From assembly GCA_002049455.2 (NCBI GenBank), contig KV918797.1, positions 186,001 to 250,000 on the forward strand: a stretch of DNA of 64,000 bases, in the 5' to 3' direction. The stretch comes from Porphyra umbilicalis. Lineage: Eukaryota; Rhodophyta; Bangiophyceae; Bangiales; Bangiaceae. Position numbers and translations under genes: made by a program. Below the pieces are notes generated by a model. The model made no database searches and was not told the DNA's origin. It worked only from the letters and a program-made list of their open reading frames with translations. Positions 19,806-31,339 of this stretch are shown piece after piece. Within the stretch, counting starts at the first letter, position 1. Each line of letters starts with the position of its first letter.

Positions 19806-22800
19806 TCACACGGCCTCTGCCAGCGACGCCTCGACGGCCGACACGCACAGGTCGTCCCGTGCGGGCATGCCCGCGCCCGGCAGCACAAACTCCGTCTGGT
19901 AGTTGGGAAAGTAGTCTTGCAGCGCCTGCACGCCGAGGCGCTGCGACTTCAACGAGCGGAGCGCCTGCGCAATCGCCCGCGCGGCGGCGAGCGTCGACAC
20001 AAACGGCACGTTGGAGGAGAGCGCCGCCCGCCGCACGGCGCGCTCCGGGTCGACTTGGCCCTCGGTCACCGACGGGGAGGAGATGTAGAGGACGACATCC
20101 CCGTTTTGGATGGCGTCGAGCACGTTGGGCCGCCCCTCGTTGGCCTTGAGGACGAGGGCGACGGCCGAGTCGGGGAGGCCCCCGGCGAGCAACTCCGCGT
20201 GCGTGCGCTTGGTCGCCATAATCGTAAAGCCGAGGTCGACGAGGTCCCGCGCGAGCGGCACCGACGCGGCCAAATCCCGCTCGTTCATCGACATAAAGAC
20301 CGCGCCAGCCGTCGGGAGGACCAGGCCCGCCGCCAGCTGCGCCTTGGCAAACGCGCCAGCAAAAGTCGTGTCGAGGCCCATGACCTCCCCCGTAGACCGC
20401 ATCTCTGGGGAGAGGAGGATGTCGGCGCCTTGGAATTTGGCAAACGGCAACACCGCCTCCTTGACGGCCACGTGCCGGGGCACAATCTCGGCCGTGAAGC
20501 TGAGGTCGTCCAGCGTGTAGCCGGCCATGACCAGCGCGGCGACCTTGGCCAGCGGCCGCCCAATGGCCTTGGACACAAACGGCACCGTGCGGGAGGCGCG
20601 GGGGTTGGCCTCGAGGATAAACACTTTTTCCCCCTGCACCGCCCACTGGATGTTGAGGAGGCCAACGACGTTGAGCTCCTTGGCGAGGGCGACTGTCCAC
20701 GAGCGGATGGTCACCATCGCATTGTACGGGATGGTCACGGTCGGGAGGGAGCACGCCGAGTCGCCCGAGTGCACACCCGCCTGCTCAATGTGCTCCATGA
20801 TGCCGCCAATGACAACGGCGCCGGTACTGTCGGCAATTGCGTCAACGTCAACCTCAATGGCATTGTCGAGGAACCGGTCAATCAGTACCGGGTGCTCCGA
20901 CTCGACGACCACGTCGGCCGACATGTAGCGCGCGAGCTCCTTTTGGGTGTAGACAATCTCCATGCCGCGGCCGCCGAGGACGTAGCTGGGGCGGACGACC
21001 ACCGGGAAGCCAATCTCGGTCGCCACCGACGACGCCTCCTCCAGCGACCGCGCAATGCCGTTCGCTGGCTGCGTGATGCCGAGCTTCTCCAGGATGCCGA
21101 TAAAAAGGTCCCGGTCCTCCGACGCGTCAATGTCCGCCGGCTGCGTGCCGAGGATGCGCGCTGTCACGCCCGCCGCCGCCGCCTCCTCCGACGCAAGGTA
21201 CGCTTCGAGGCCGAGCGCGAGCTTAAGCGGCGTCTGACCACCAAACTGGACAATCACCCCGTCGGGGCGCTCCGCCTCGAGGACCGCAATGACGTCCTCG
21301 AGCGTCAGCGGCTCAAAGTAGAGCCGATCCGACGAGTCGTAGTCGGTCGACACGGTCTCGGGGTTGGAGTTGATCATGACCGTTTCAAAGCCCGCGTCCC
21401 GCAGCGCAAACAGGCCGTGGCAGCAGCACATGTCAAACTCAATGCCCTGCCCGATCCGGTTGGGGCCGCCTCCGAGGATAACGACCTTGCGCTTGCCCGT
21501 CGACGGGGGGGTTTCAGTAAAGCGGGAGGCCGCGTCGCCCACATTCGCCAGGCCATCCTCCTCGTCAGAGTCCCACCAGACGGTTGACTCGTATGTGGAG
21601 TAGAGGTAGGGGGTGTAGGCTTCAAACTCGGCGGCGCACGTGTCGACAGTCTTAAAGACGGGGACGATGCCGAGGGCCTTGCGGCGGCGGCGGACGGCCG
21701 CCTGGTCCACATCGCCGCCGAGGATGTGGGCAATCTGCCGGTCGGAAAAGCCGGCCCCCTTGAGCTCCTGCAGCGAGACTGCGCTCAGGGCGGCAAGCGC
21801 GTCGGCGCCACCGCCAGTCTTCAGCTCCTCCGCCGCCATGTCGACAATCTCGTGGAGCTTGTGGAGGAACCACGGGTCATAGGCGGACAAGTCAAACACC
21901 TCCTCGACGCTCAGGCCCGCCGCAAACGCCGAATAGATGTAGTAGACGCGCTCTGGCGTCGGCACCCGCAGCGCCGTTTCGAGCGCATCGCGCGACTCAA
22001 ACACCTTGTCCTTGCCGTCGAGGCACCAGCCAAAGCGGCCCGTCTCCATCGACCGCAGGGCCTTTTGGAAGGCCTCGTTGAAGGTGCGGCCCATGGCCAT
22101 AACCTCCCCAACCGCCCGCATCTGCGTCGAGAGCACGTTGGAGGCGCCCGGAAACTTTTCAAACGCAAAGCGGGGCACCTTGACGACCACATAGTCGAGG
22201 GTCGGCTCAAAGCACGCCGGCGTCTCCATCGTAATGTCGTTCTTGAGTTCTGGCAGCGCAATGCCGCACGACAGCTTGGCGGCGAGTTTGGCAATCGGGA
22301 AGCCCGTCGCCTTGGACGCCAGCGCCGACGACCGTGACACGCGCGGGTTCATCTCAATGACAATGACGTCGCCATTCTTGGGGTTGACAGAAAACTGGAT
22401 GTTGCTGCCGCCCGTGTCGACCCCAATCTCCCGGATGATGGCGATGGAGTAGTCCCGCAGCCGCTGGTACTCCTTGTCCGTCAGCGTCTGCGTCGGCGCC
22501 ACGGTGATCGAGTCCCCCGTGTGGACGCCCATTGGATCAAAGTTCTCAATGCTGCACACAATAACGACATTGTCGGCGCCGTCGCGGACGACCTCCAGCT
22601 CGTACTCCTTCCAGCCCAGGAGGGACTGCTCGACCAATATTTGCGTGGTTGGCGAGGCGGCCAGCCCGCCCGCGGCGAGCTCCATAAACTCAACCTTGTT
22701 GTACGCAATCCCCCCGCCCGTACCGCCGAGGGTGTAGGCCGGCCGCACGATGAGGGGCAGGGCGCCAATGACGTGGTCGGCCACGTGCTCGGCCTCCTCA

Positions 22801-23501
22801 ATGGTGTTGGCAACGCCCGACGGGCAGCACGGCACGCCGATGCGCTCCATGGCGTCGCGGAAGAGGAGGCGGTCCTCCCCCTTGGCGATGGCGTCCAGCT
22901 TGGCGCCAATCAACTCGACGCCGTGGCGCTCCAGCGCCCCCGACTCGGCAAGCGTCGTCGCAAGGTTGAGCGCCGTCTGCCCGCCCATGGTCGGCAGGAT
23001 GGCGTCGGGCTTCTCCACCGCCATAATCTGCTCGAGCGTCGCCGGTGTCAGCGGCTCCACGTACGTGCGGTCGGCGGTTTCCGGGTCGGTCATGATCGAC
23101 GCGGGGTTGGAGTTGACGAGGACGACCGTGTAGCCCTCCTCGCGCAGCGCCTTGCACGCCTGCGTGCCCGAGTAGTCAAACTCGCACGCCTGCCCAATGA
23201 CGATGGGGCCGGCGCCAATGACGAGGATTTTCTTAATGTCGTCCCGGCGGCTCAGCTCGGGGGGGGGCGGGCGCATCCACGGCATCACGTAGGCAGAGGC
23301 GGTCGTCGACGCGCCCGTGGTGGCCGCCTCGGCCGGCGACCTGTTCCCGTCGGCGGCGGGGACGCTCATGCGCACGCCCCGGGCGGGGGCAGGCGTCCGG
23401 CCGAGGGCGACGCCATGGGCGGCGCGGCGGCCCGAGACGGCGGTGGGGGTGACAAAGGTCGACGCGCCGAGGACGGGGACGGCGCCCGAGATGAACGCCA
23501 T
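19806..23501 (-). CDS. carB: Carbamoyl-phosphate synthase large chain, plastid-type
   Basis: This 1231-residue enzyme makes carbamoyl phosphate from bicarbonate, ATP and ammonia passed from the glutaminase small chain, feeding pyrimidine and arginine synthesis. It shows the duplicated synthetase architecture. The first half starts at [20 protein letters not shown] (about 90-110), the second at [18 protein letters not shown] (about 672), and an MGS-like allosteric domain covers about 1065-1200. About 80 residues precede the first domain. They are rich in Ala, Ser, Thr, Arg and Val and poor in acidic residues, as in a plastid transit peptide. The ATG at 23501 was chosen because that leader begins there. 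The frame stays open to 23957, but that extension has no suitable start and reads as untranslated DNA. The gene has no intron. Red algal plastid genomes usually encode carA, so a plastid-imported large chain fits. Confidence 0.95.
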   Translation of the reverse strand: MAFISGAVPVLGASTFVTPTAVSGRRAAHGVALGRTPAPARGVRMSVPAADGNRSPAEAATTGASTTASAYVMPWMRPPPPELSRRDDIKKILVIGAGPIVIGQACEFDYSGTQACKALREEGYTVVLVNSNPASIMTDPETADRTYVEPLTPATLEQIMAVEKPDAILPTMGGQTALNLATTLAESGALERHGVELIGAKLDAIAKGEDRLLFRDAMERIGVPCCPSGVANTIEEAEHVADHVIGALPLIVRPAYTLGGTGGGIAYNKVEFMELAAGGLAASPTTQILVEQSLLGWKEYELEVVRDGADNVVIVCSIENFDPMGVHTGDSITVAPTQTLTDKEYQRLRDYSIAIIREIGVDTGGSNIQFSVNPKNGDVIVIEMNPRVSRSSALASKATGFPIAKLAAKLSCGIALPELKNDITMETPACFEPTLDYVVVKVPRFAFEKFPGASNVLSTQMRAVGEVMAMGRTFNEAFQKALRSMETGRFGWCLDGKDKVFESRDALETALRVPTPERVYYIYSAFAAGLSVEEVFDLSAYDPWFLHKLHEIVDMAAEELKTGGGADALAALSAVSLQELKGAGFSDRQIAHILGGDVDQAAVRRRRKALGIVPVFKTVDTCAAEFEAYTPYLYSTYESTVWWDSDEEDGLANVGDAASRFTETPPSTGKRKVVILGGGPNRIGQGIEFDMCCCHGLFALRDAGFETVMINSNPETVSTDYDSSDRLYFEPLTLEDVIAVLEAERPDGVIVQFGGQTPLKLALGLEAYLASEEAAAAGVTARILGTQPADIDASEDRDLFIGILEKLGITQPANGIARSLEEASSVATEIGFPVVVRPSYVLGGRGMEIVYTQKELARYMSADVVVESEHPVLIDRFLDNAIEVDVDAIADSTGAVVIGGIMEHIEQAGVHSGDSACSLPTVTIPYNAMVTIRSWTVALAKELNVVGLLNIQWAVQGEKVFILEANPRASRTVPFVSKAIGRPLAKVAALVMAGYTLDDLSFTAEIVPRHVAVKEAVLPFAKFQGADILLSPEMRSTGEVMGLDTTFAGAFAKAQLAAGLVLPTAGAVFMSMNERDLAASVPLARDLVDLGFTIMATKRTHAELLAGGLPDSAVALVLKANEGRPNVLDAIQNGDVVLYISSPSVTEGQVDPERAVRRAALSSNVPFVSTLAAARAIAQALRSLKSQRLGVQALQDYFPNYQTEFVLPGAGMPARDDLCVSAVEASLAEAV

Positions 23502-23779
23502 GGTCGGTGGGTCGGGGGGGCAGCGGCCGGCCGCCGGCTGCTTTGAACAAATCAAGGGGGAGCGCGAGGAAACAAGCAACAAGGGAGGAACGCCAAGCAC
23601 CGCGAGACAGACAGCAGCGAGCCGACGACCACGCCACGGCCGACACGTGGGCGTCGTCAGTGGCGACACGCCGCGACACCGTCCGAGCGTGCCGGGCGTG
23701 ATCCCGCCTGGTCGTGCTGGTGATCGCCGCGCCTGTGAAAGAGGCGAGCCCACGGCGCCGTCGGGTGCCGCTATAGGCG

Positions 23780-23801
23780 CTGATTGGTTCGCCACCCAAT
23801 T
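23780..23801 (-). promoter_or_regulatory. Two CCAAT-type boxes upstream of carB
   Basis: ATTGG at 23783-23787 reads CCAAT on the gene strand about 280 bases upstream of the ATG. A second CCAAT lies on the plus strand around 23796-23800. They sit in the 520-bp gap to the LON gene. The promoter role is inferred from position only. Confidence 0.25.
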
Positions 23802-24021
23802 GAAGCGAAATTTCCGTTGTTCACAGGTTGGAAACGGCGCTGTGAAGGTTCGTGTGTTTTTGACACACACACGCAAGTCGGTTCTGGCACCTACGACCGC
23901 CACGGCGCCTGCGGTGTGTGGCCCCACGCACGCGCCCCCTGCCTCCTCTTCTTCCACTCCTCCCTCCCCCGTCGTCTCTCACCCAAACGCCACCTGCCAG
24001 CGGTAGCGCGCACCCCCATTT

Positions 24022-24256
24022 TTAACTTAACGCGTCCTTGATCTGCGACTGCGCCGCGAGGTACCGCCGCGCCGCGTCCAACAGCCGCAGCAGCGACCGC
24101 AGGCGCACGCCCGTGTCGCGCGTCTGCAACAGCCGTTGCTGCTCCCGGATGGGCTGGTCGAGGATGGCCGCCACAGCAAACGAAAAGGCCTCGGAGCGCA
24201 CCCGCGCCGCGTCGACCGTCTCGGACGCGCCGCCGCCGCCCGCGTCGCCGTCCCCT

Positions 24257-24295
<39 letters not shown>

Positions 24296-26203
24296 TCCGC
24301 GTCGTCACTGCCGCCGGCCTTGCCTCGCAGGGACGCGGGCAGCTCCGTGCGCGCGTCGAGGAGCCCCGCGTCGGTCGGCGCGTTGGGCGGCGCGACTTGC
24401 AGGAGCGACGCGTTGAGCTCCAGCGTCCGGTCGTAGAGCTTGTTGGAGAGGCGCAGCACGTCTTGGAGGGCGACCCAGACGTTGCGCTCCAGCTGCCACA
24501 GCGCGAGGCTGGTCAGCGGCGGCCCGACGGCGGGGGGGGCGTCGCTGTCAGACGGCGCCTTGTCCCCTTTCGCCGCCGCCTCTTTGGCGTCTGCCGTTGC
24601 CCCTGCCCTCGCCGACGGCGCGTCGGCGGCGACCGCGTCGGCGGGGGCGGCGGCGGCCGCGTCGGGGGCGCCCGCGCCCGCTGACGGGGCCGGCGCCTCG
24701 CTGGCCGACTGCGGCGCGTCGGTCGCACGCGTGTCGGACACCAACTGCACGAGGGCGACGAGGTAGGGCGTCGCCGCCGCGCCCGGCTCGTCCCGGTCGC
24801 TGTCGACCATTTTGACAATGCGGAAGCGCTGCACCCCGTCCGACAGGGTCATCATGCGTCCGTCGGGGAGGTTGTCCATGCGCGTCATCTTGGCGATACA
24901 GCCGTAGCGGGCAAACGCCCCCGCGTCCTTGTCGTACATGACTGTCGTGGGCGGGAGGGGCAGGAGCCACAAGACAGGGGGAGGACAAACGCACAACAAC
25001 ATCAAGCAAGGACAAAACGGGGGCAAGACAAAAGAGGAGTCAGACACAGTCTCGGGTTCACCCCAATGCCCACGCCCGCTACACGTCTACACGCATCGGC
25101 CGGAAAAAGGGACAAGCCCGCAATCCCAGTGGCACCCAACGTACCAATGCCAAAACGCTTGTCCCCGTCACTGATCCTGTTGAAGAGCAGCTGTGCACCT
25201 CAACCAACCAGGAACGAAGCGTGTCGCATGAATACGATGCAGTCAACGGGGCAAGGAGGTCCGTCAGTAAGCAAGGACGACCAGCGCACCCCGCACCACC
25301 CCTTCCCAGGTCAAGCCACCAACGCAGGCCGGCTCGAGTCGTCCAGGGCAGCAAGCCGGCACCCCCAGGTCCAACGCGCCGTGCAGCGACTGGCCGGCGA
25401 CGGTTCCCATGGCAGGCCACGGGCGTCGTCCACACCCGCTCACGCCCGCCCGCGCTGCCCCCCGCCTCCCCCCAGCCGCGCCACGTTGCGACGACAACGC
25501 CCCCGGCTAGAGGCACCTTGCGCCACCCCAGTCAGCGGCCTGTGCCGCCTCCTCACGCGCGCACGGGGCACCCTCCCCCCCCCCCCCAGCCACGTACCCG
25601 GTACTTCATCTCGAAAATGTGGAGGGGCATCGCCTCGGTCCCCGGGTGCAACACCATCGACAGCGGAAAGAGGGGCAGGCGGAAGAGGTCCCCCCCCCCC
25701 CCCCGCCCCCCTCCCCCCCCTCCCCCCCCGCCGCCCCCACCCCCCCCCCCCACCACCACCTCCCCCCCATCCACGCCCGACCGCAGGTACTCAATGGTCG
25801 TTGGCCCCTCCCGCGGCGCCGCCGCGCCGCCGGCCGGCTCAACGACCTCTGGGGGCACCGCCTCGGGATCGCCCGACGCCGCGGCCGCGTCGGCCGCCGC
25901 CGCGTCGGCCGCCGCCGCCTCGTCCTCCCCGCCGCCCCCGCCGCCGCCGCCGCCCCCCGCCGCGTCGTCCGCGTCGCCCGGTGGCGGCGCCGCCGCCGCC
26001 CCACCCGCCGACGCGCGGGGCGCCGCGCGGCAGCGGCGGGCGGGGGGGGGGCGGACGGCCCGCCGCCCGCCGGCGGGGCGGCCGACGAGGCCGCGGCACG
26101 TCGCCGGCGGGGCGGGGGTAGCGGCGGCGCGGCGGCCGCCGCGCGCAACGGCCGGCGGCGGCGGCGGCGGGGCGGCAAAGGCGGCGACGGGGGACGGCGC
26201 CAT
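24022..26203 (-). CDS. LON-domain (Lon substrate-binding) protein, two exons
   Basis: Exon 1 is 26203-25594 and exon 2 is 24941-24022, joined in frame for 509 residues. Exon 1 encodes a plastid-type leader (MAPSPVAAFAAPPPP, Arg/Ala-rich), a Gly/Ala/Asp low-complexity region, then LPLFPLSMVLHPG and MPLHIFEMKYR, the start of a LON N-terminal (PUA-like) domain. Exon 2 resumes with MYDKDAGAFARYGCI and MMTLSDGVQRFRI, which complete the domain. It then has a helical C-terminal part (LALWQLERNVWVALQDVLRL) with poly-Gly and poly-Ala inserts. There is no ATPase or protease domain, so it belongs to the plant-type stand-alone LON-domain proteins thought to act in plastids. Its biochemical role is unknown. 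Confidence 0.8.
24942..25593 (-). other. Intron of the LON-domain gene
   Basis: This 652-bp intron has donor GTGGCTGG right after codon-splitting ...GGGTAC, and acceptor CCACGACAG before TCATGTACG. Splicing joins KYRV to LMYDKD with no frame change, and that is where the LON-domain pattern continues. Using the nearby GTACGT donor instead would break the frame. The intron holds a long C/G homopolymer close to the donor. Confidence 0.75.
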
Positions 26204-26788
26204 GGTGGGGGGGGGGGGGGGGGGACAGACGCCCGCGGTGCCATCGGCGGCGGCGGTCGTACGGGCGAGTGGGGGATGGCGGTGGCAGAGGGCACCGAGC
26301 GGCTGGGGGGGGGGGGGGGGGGGGAGGGGCTGGCAGGCGCGCGTGGCGTGGCACGGAGATCGCCGCGGGGGGCGCGCACCAACGCGGGTGGGTCGTGGAG
26401 AGTGGCGAGCCGCTGGGACTGAGCCGGCGCAAGTCCTTGGTCGACCGACGGGGCCGGGGGCGACAGTCGGACGGACGACCTGGAAGCAAACTCTGGGAGT
26501 GAACATCTGAATACACTTGTGGTTCCCACCAGCTTGATCCATCGCACAGCGCCGCTGGAGCGGATGCAACGCCGTCGCCAGCGCAGTCGCCTTCAGGGTT
26601 TGCAGTAGCGCCCCTGGGTGAGGGGCGTGGGGCATATCCACGTCGGCCACGCCGCCCCCCCCCCCCCCCCCCCCCCTCCCAGCCCTCCTTTCCAAAGTGC
26701 TGCCGCGCAGCGCTCTTGCACTTGGGGTGGCGGTGAGGGGGGGTGGGGGTGGTGGTTGCGGTGAGAGGGGGGGTGGGTTTGGCGGAGA
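26204..26788. other. Upstream region of the LON gene, homopolymer-rich
   Basis: Long G runs occur at about 26206-26223 and 26307-26323 and a C run at about 26652-26676. There is no separate ORF of interest. It should contain the LON gene's promoter and leader. It ends where the hAT-like sequence begins. Confidence 0.45.
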
Positions 26789-26799
26789 CGGGGTTGTTA

Positions 26800-27603
26800 T
26801 TGTACTTCTCACAAAAACTGGACCTCGGTGCATCAGCTTCCGTTGCAAAATCACTGTTTCATTAGAGAGCGTCGGCAAGTCAAATGTGGGTCGGCGGCGT
26901 GGATCGAGGACACGTTTCGTGCCACGTAGCAGCCGTTACCCACATTTGGAACCCATTTGTGGCTATCTGGGTCATCCGACCCACGCCAAATACCGGTCGG
27001 TGAGGACCACGTGGCCACACACGTGGCGCTAGTTGTGCCACCACCGCTCGTCTCAGCCCGGGCTTGGCGCCCACCACGGGCGCTTGTGTCTCCATTTTCG
27101 GGTGTATCGAGAAGGCGCATCATCTTGCACCGTACAAGCTGCCTTTGTCAACCGGCACCATACCCCCCCCGATGCCGTCACCCCCCCCCCCCCCCAACGC
27201 CCTTAACTGCCGGCGCCCCTCAATCCAAAACTCGCACTATGCCAACTACATCCCCCATCTCCATCGACCGCCGCCCTGTCATATGGTCGGCCGGGGCGTC
27301 TCTCCAAGGGGGAAGGGGTGATGGTGCTGGGGGTGGAGGTCAATTGGAAGGTGTTGCTCGCACAGAGGTCGCTGCAGTGCCGTTGCGGTAGATGTGGAGA
27401 GCTCAAATCGTGTCAACCGTTATTTGGACACTTGCCGACGCTAAATGTGGGGAAGATGTGGGTACATCCGACGTGGGTCGGCGACCCACATTCTACCCAC
27501 ATTTGATACCCACGCCCGACTTGCCGACGCTCTCTATTGGCTCAGGGGGCGGTTCATGATGCTGAAGCGGATGTTGCGGATCCAGTTTTTGTGAGAAGCA
27601 CAA
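26800..27603. mobile_element. TA-flanked MITE-like element inserted in the hAT end
   Basis: The terminal inverted repeats are TTGTACTTCTCACAAAAACT.. and, on the other strand, TTGTGCTTCTCACAAAAACT.., 23 bp with one difference. It is flanked by TA on both sides (26798-26799 and 27604-27605), and removing it restores a hAT terminus. TA duplication is the Tc1/mariner (Stowaway-like) hallmark. No transposase is encoded. Confidence 0.7.
26865..27534. mobile_element. Inverted-repeat element nested inside the MITE
   Basis: The ends are GAGAGCGTCGGCAAGTC, a perfect 17-bp inverted repeat, flanked by TA (26863-26864 and 27535-27536). Internal copies of AAATGTGGGTCGGCG-type sequence link it to the larger unit at 28488-34618. 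No coding capacity was recognised. Confidence 0.6.
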
Positions 27604-27749
27604 TACGTGAGCCTTGGGGCGCTCATAAGGGGCGCAGATAGGGCGCTACATAATAGGGCGCAATTTGGGCGCTTTTACGCCCAGCGCCCCCAACCTGCAG
27701 GGCGCTATTAGGGCGCTAGTTAACAGTTTTAGGATTGACCAGTATAATA

Positions 27750-28377
27750 TGGTGCGTGTCCCAAAAATGAGACATGCGCGTTTTCTGAAGGACTGACACA
27801 TCACTGCACGGGGGCAGGTGGGGTGGGGTACGAGAAAGTTCTCGACTGGCCTCCATGGAAAGAGCCTCTCCCGACGCGTTCTTGGCTGACAACTCCTTAG
27901 TACCCGCCTGTGGGCCCTGTTCTGTGGACCTCTCAGATAGCCCCGATCTTAGATCCAGTCTTTTTCAGGTTCTTGGGGTTACAGGTTTGCGACGCCAAAG
28001 CTCATGTGCTAACTGGAGCTTCTATGAGGGGTGTCCCAAATCGTGTTTTCTTGACAGGGGGCTACATGGGGGTCTTTTTCACGTTTTTATTGGTAAGGTC
28101 GTGCCCTTTTCTTCGTGCCCGAACTGTCAACACATGCCTGCTCTAGTATCCGTGCATTTGATTGGGGCGCGTGATCGTCACCTGTCGAAGCTGCAATGAC
28201 TGACACTTTCCCCCATGACACGTCAGGAGGTGCCGCCTCTGCTATCACTGTCAGGGGCCGTTCTGGAAGCACAGTGGGACCGAGTGGGTCACATTACATT
28301 ATCGGACCGTTGCAGAAGGCCAGTGGGCCGAGAAAAAAAGAAAAAACCGCGATGTCTCATTTTTGGGACATGCACCA
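27750..28377. mobile_element. TA-flanked MITE-like element in the hAT left part
   Basis: The ends TGGTGCGTGTCCCAAAAATG.. and TGGTGCATGTCCCAAAAATG.. form a 26-bp inverted repeat with one mismatch, flanked by TA at 27748-27749 and 28378-28379. The host sequence on either side (GACCAG / GCTGGCCTCGATCCGG) is contiguous in the intact hAT-like element at 33301, which shows the insertion directly. It has the same TGGTGC start as the element at 42309. Confidence 0.75.
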
Positions 28378-28661
28378 TAGCTGGCCTCGATCCGGAATGC
28401 TGCCTTGTCAGGGCTCCTCAGAATCGAGCATTGCAAAACAGGTCATCTGGGGGGAGGGGTGCTGTTTGACCACGCCTTGCAACAATAGCGACCTTCGGCA
28501 TGTCAAATGTGGGTCGACGGCGTGGGTCGGGGACACGTTTCACGCATCGTTAAGCCTTGGACCCACGTTTCCATCCCATATATCGCTAAGGAGGCCCTTC
28601 GACCCACGTCAAAAACCGGTACCGACCGAAGTGACTGCAGCCACGTAGCAATCCATGAGTA

Positions 28662-29060
28662 TTGCTGATCCCCGAATTTTGTCCTGGGGGATAGAGCCAG
28701 GGACTGACTCTGAATAAGAGCACTCTATTGGTTTAAAACGACAGTAAGAAGGCATCGAAGCCAATAGAAAGCCCGCGTTCGGAGCCGGGACCTTGCATCC
28801 GTCAGAACTCACTGTTTGTTACCGCTTGATTCGCATTTCTTGGCACGGAGCAAGCTGCCCACGCGAGATCTTGAGATTTTCTACTGTCTCCTCGCCAGAA
28901 GTGCAGAAAAGAAGAGGAGCTGATGTTGATTTCCAGGCTGTGTGGGCACATGTAAGTAATCAGGAGCACCAAGTCAGTCACAGGGGCGCATCTGATTGGT
29001 GGAGAGAGTCGGCCCGCAAGTCAGTCTCTGTCCACCAGGACAAAATTCGGGGATCAGCAA
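28662..29060. mobile_element. 399-bp TA-flanked MITE
   Basis: A perfect 26-bp terminal inverted repeat (TTGCTGATCCCCGAATTTTG.., then TCCTGG) has TA on each side (28660-28661 and 29061-29062). There is no coding capacity. It is a Stowaway-like Tc1/mariner derivative by structure. Confidence 0.85.
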
Positions 29061-29285
29061 TAGCTTACATGGCTGTTTCCGCCAATCGCTGGCATCCGTT
29101 GGCCTTCAATGCCCGGTCTTACGGGTTGCGAAGGACAGTCGCGCGATCGCTCTTTTCGCACACGTCCGGCGCCCTTTCCCCGCCGCGTCTCCTCGGTGCC
29201 ATTGATACCCGTTACCCCACCACCCACCCACCCACCCACCCACCGACGATCCTTTCTGTTCCATTTTTACCACGCTGCTTCGATC

Positions 29286-29672
29286 ATGACCGCCAACTCC
29301 TCATCATGCATTGGCGGCGATCCCCTCGCTGACCCCAACTCCCACTCCAATTCGACAACGCCCCCGACCGTCACCGTGTCCGCACCACCCGCCGACAAGC
29401 TCAACTTGACTGCCAGCACATCTGCTGACCGCCCGGCGTCGCCCAATACACCGGCCGGGCACACGGCGCCGTTACAGTCGATATCCGCTTATGTATCACC
29501 CCCACGCACGCACAGCCATACAGGAAAAGGTGGGCTACAAACGTCCGCGCCGCGACCAGAAATAACTTCTCTCCTGCTCCACAGTGGCAGAAGGGCCGAT
29601 TCTGGACATAATTGCTCTCCCAGTTATATGACAGGGTGTCATATAACCGGAGCGCATATAAGCGGATATTGA
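29286..29672 (+). pseudogene. Short ORF truncated by a MITE, unknown
   Basis: An ATG at 29286 opens a Ser/Thr/Pro/Asp-rich frame that reads like a disordered protein N-terminus. It is preceded by a pyrimidine-rich leader with (CCCA)n. From 29475 the frame runs into a TA-flanked MITE and stops within it at 29672. It may be the remnant of a gene carried by the surrounding element. No family was recognised. Confidence 0.25.
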
Positions 29673-29675
29673 CTG
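29475..29675. mobile_element. 201-bp TA-flanked MITE
   Basis: The ends CAGTCGATATCCGCTTATGT and CAGTCAATATCCGCTTATAT are inverted with two differences and flanked by TA at 29473-29474 and 29676-29677. It is a Stowaway-like element without coding capacity. Confidence 0.8.
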
Positions 29676-31339
29676 TACCGGCTCCGTCAGGAGTCTCTAC
29701 CCCTTCACACTGTAAGCGAATCCGCAAGGAGTGTGGCAGACCGCCGACCCACATTTGATACATGCCGAAGCTCCAAAGGGTGGATGTGGCCTCCTTAGAG
29801 CATTCCCACCAATGTCGGGCCAACGGTCTGAAACGGTGAAATGAAACCGCTACGTGTGGCCCTGCGAGTGGTCAGTTGCCAACGGGCCAACGCGTTGCCA
29901 ACGGGCAATGTAATGGGTGAAACAGAGTGGGCTACCTTTCGAAGATCTGAGCGCCGTTGGCCTCGACGTTGTTGGCCGCACTTCGTGGTTGCCGACGGAG
30001 GACACGTATCAGCGTCGTCGCCAGTATCGAAATGAAGAGGCGTCCGTCGAATACGTGCCGAACATGTCACGGAAAGCGTGTGAACGGAGCCCAAACCGCC
30101 CAAATCAAGGCAATCTAGCGAGACACGTGGAGGTCTTTCGGTACCAATTCGGATCGAATCCGCTCGAGTGCGTGACGTGTGTTGCGGTCGCACCCCCTCA
30201 GGTTTTGCAAGGCCTTCGAGGCTGAGTCATGCCGGTCAAACGGTCACCTTCAGCCATCGTGGCCTGCCGATTAGCGCAAAGGCGTGGCCCAAGTGCTGTC
30301 TACGTGCCCCCCTCTACTGTGTGCATCCCACCCTTTGCTGACTGGGGCGGTTTCAAAGGAGCTGGCACGCCCGCTCTCAGGGCTGTGCTGCCCCAAAGTG
30401 GCCAAGGCTCGGCCAGAAAGGGTCAATAGAAGGCACCGACCCACAGCCAGGGACTTTTGAGTGCGTGTTTGTGCGCTTGTGTGGTCGCGCACTTCTGTTG
30501 TGGGCACTGCAGGCAGTTGTAATCGTGGAAGCGTTGACAGCTCAGGAAGTAGGCTGACTGCAGAACCGTGCACTGGCTCGCCAATGCATGAACGTTGACG
30601 CCGGCTTTCACAGTCCCACCTCTAGCCCCACTGCGGCCGCACCTCCAAGAACGGCACTACCTCACACCCAGCCCCCTACCCCCGCCCACCCCGAAGTCTA
30701 ACCCTGCCCCCACGACCACCCGAGCACCCCCACCAATCGACAGCAGCAAGATGCGCTCGCCAGCCGACGACGCGCGCACCCTCCCCCCAAGCCTGCCTGC
30801 GCCGCCAGCCGACCCGGTGCGCGCAACCCTCCCCCCAGGTTGCTCACCCTCTCAGCCACAACGCACGAACAACCCAGCGGCCAGGGCACGGACCACAGCT
30901 CCCGACAGGGTGCGGCGGACCCCTGCGCACGGTGGACGGCACCGGGCCGTAGCCCCCTCCAGCGGGCACGACCACACAGGCACGCGGACGTGGTTGCTCT
31001 TGGTGACACAAGCCCTTCAGCGCACGTCGGCCGCCAGCATGCGCCCCTCGGTCGCCGCCGGCCTTGTCACCTCTGTGCCACAGATCCCGCTGTACCGCAT
31101 TTGCTGTGTGGGGTATTGCTGTCGCATGAACATTTGCAGACCTTGATAGTAAAACGCCCAGAGAAGAACATTATTTGAGTGGTTATCTGCCGGATTCTGG
31201 ACATGTCATTGGCCAAGACTGCTGTTTCCGGCACAATTATTATTGTTCATATCGGCGAAAATTCTCAAGTGAGAAACTGCACGGCACAAGCTCGACCTGT
31301 GTGGTGGGAGTTTGACGAATACAATACTTTCGGGGGGGC

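Larger units (their letters stand above)
26789..28487 (+). mobile_element. Left part of a hAT-like element, interrupted by MITEs
   Basis: GGGTTGTTAT at 26791-26800 and GTGAGCCTTGGGGCGCTC at 27607-27624 together match the start of the intact element at 33301 once the TA-flanked insertion between them is removed. The match continues to the GACCAG at 27737-27742, resumes after a second TA-flanked insertion at about 28380, and runs to 28487, the centre of the intact element's palindrome. The presumed first two bases (CG instead of TA) have diverged. GGGCGCT subterminal repeats are present. Confidence 0.65.

Noticed and set aside
19710..21587. 625-codon plus-strand ORF
   Set aside because: It is a shadow of the carbamoyl-phosphate synthase gene on the other strand.
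23502..23957. N-terminal extension of the carbamoyl-phosphate synthase frame
   Set aside because: The open frame continues upstream but reads as intergenic sequence. The ATG at 23501 starts a typical transit-peptide-like leader.
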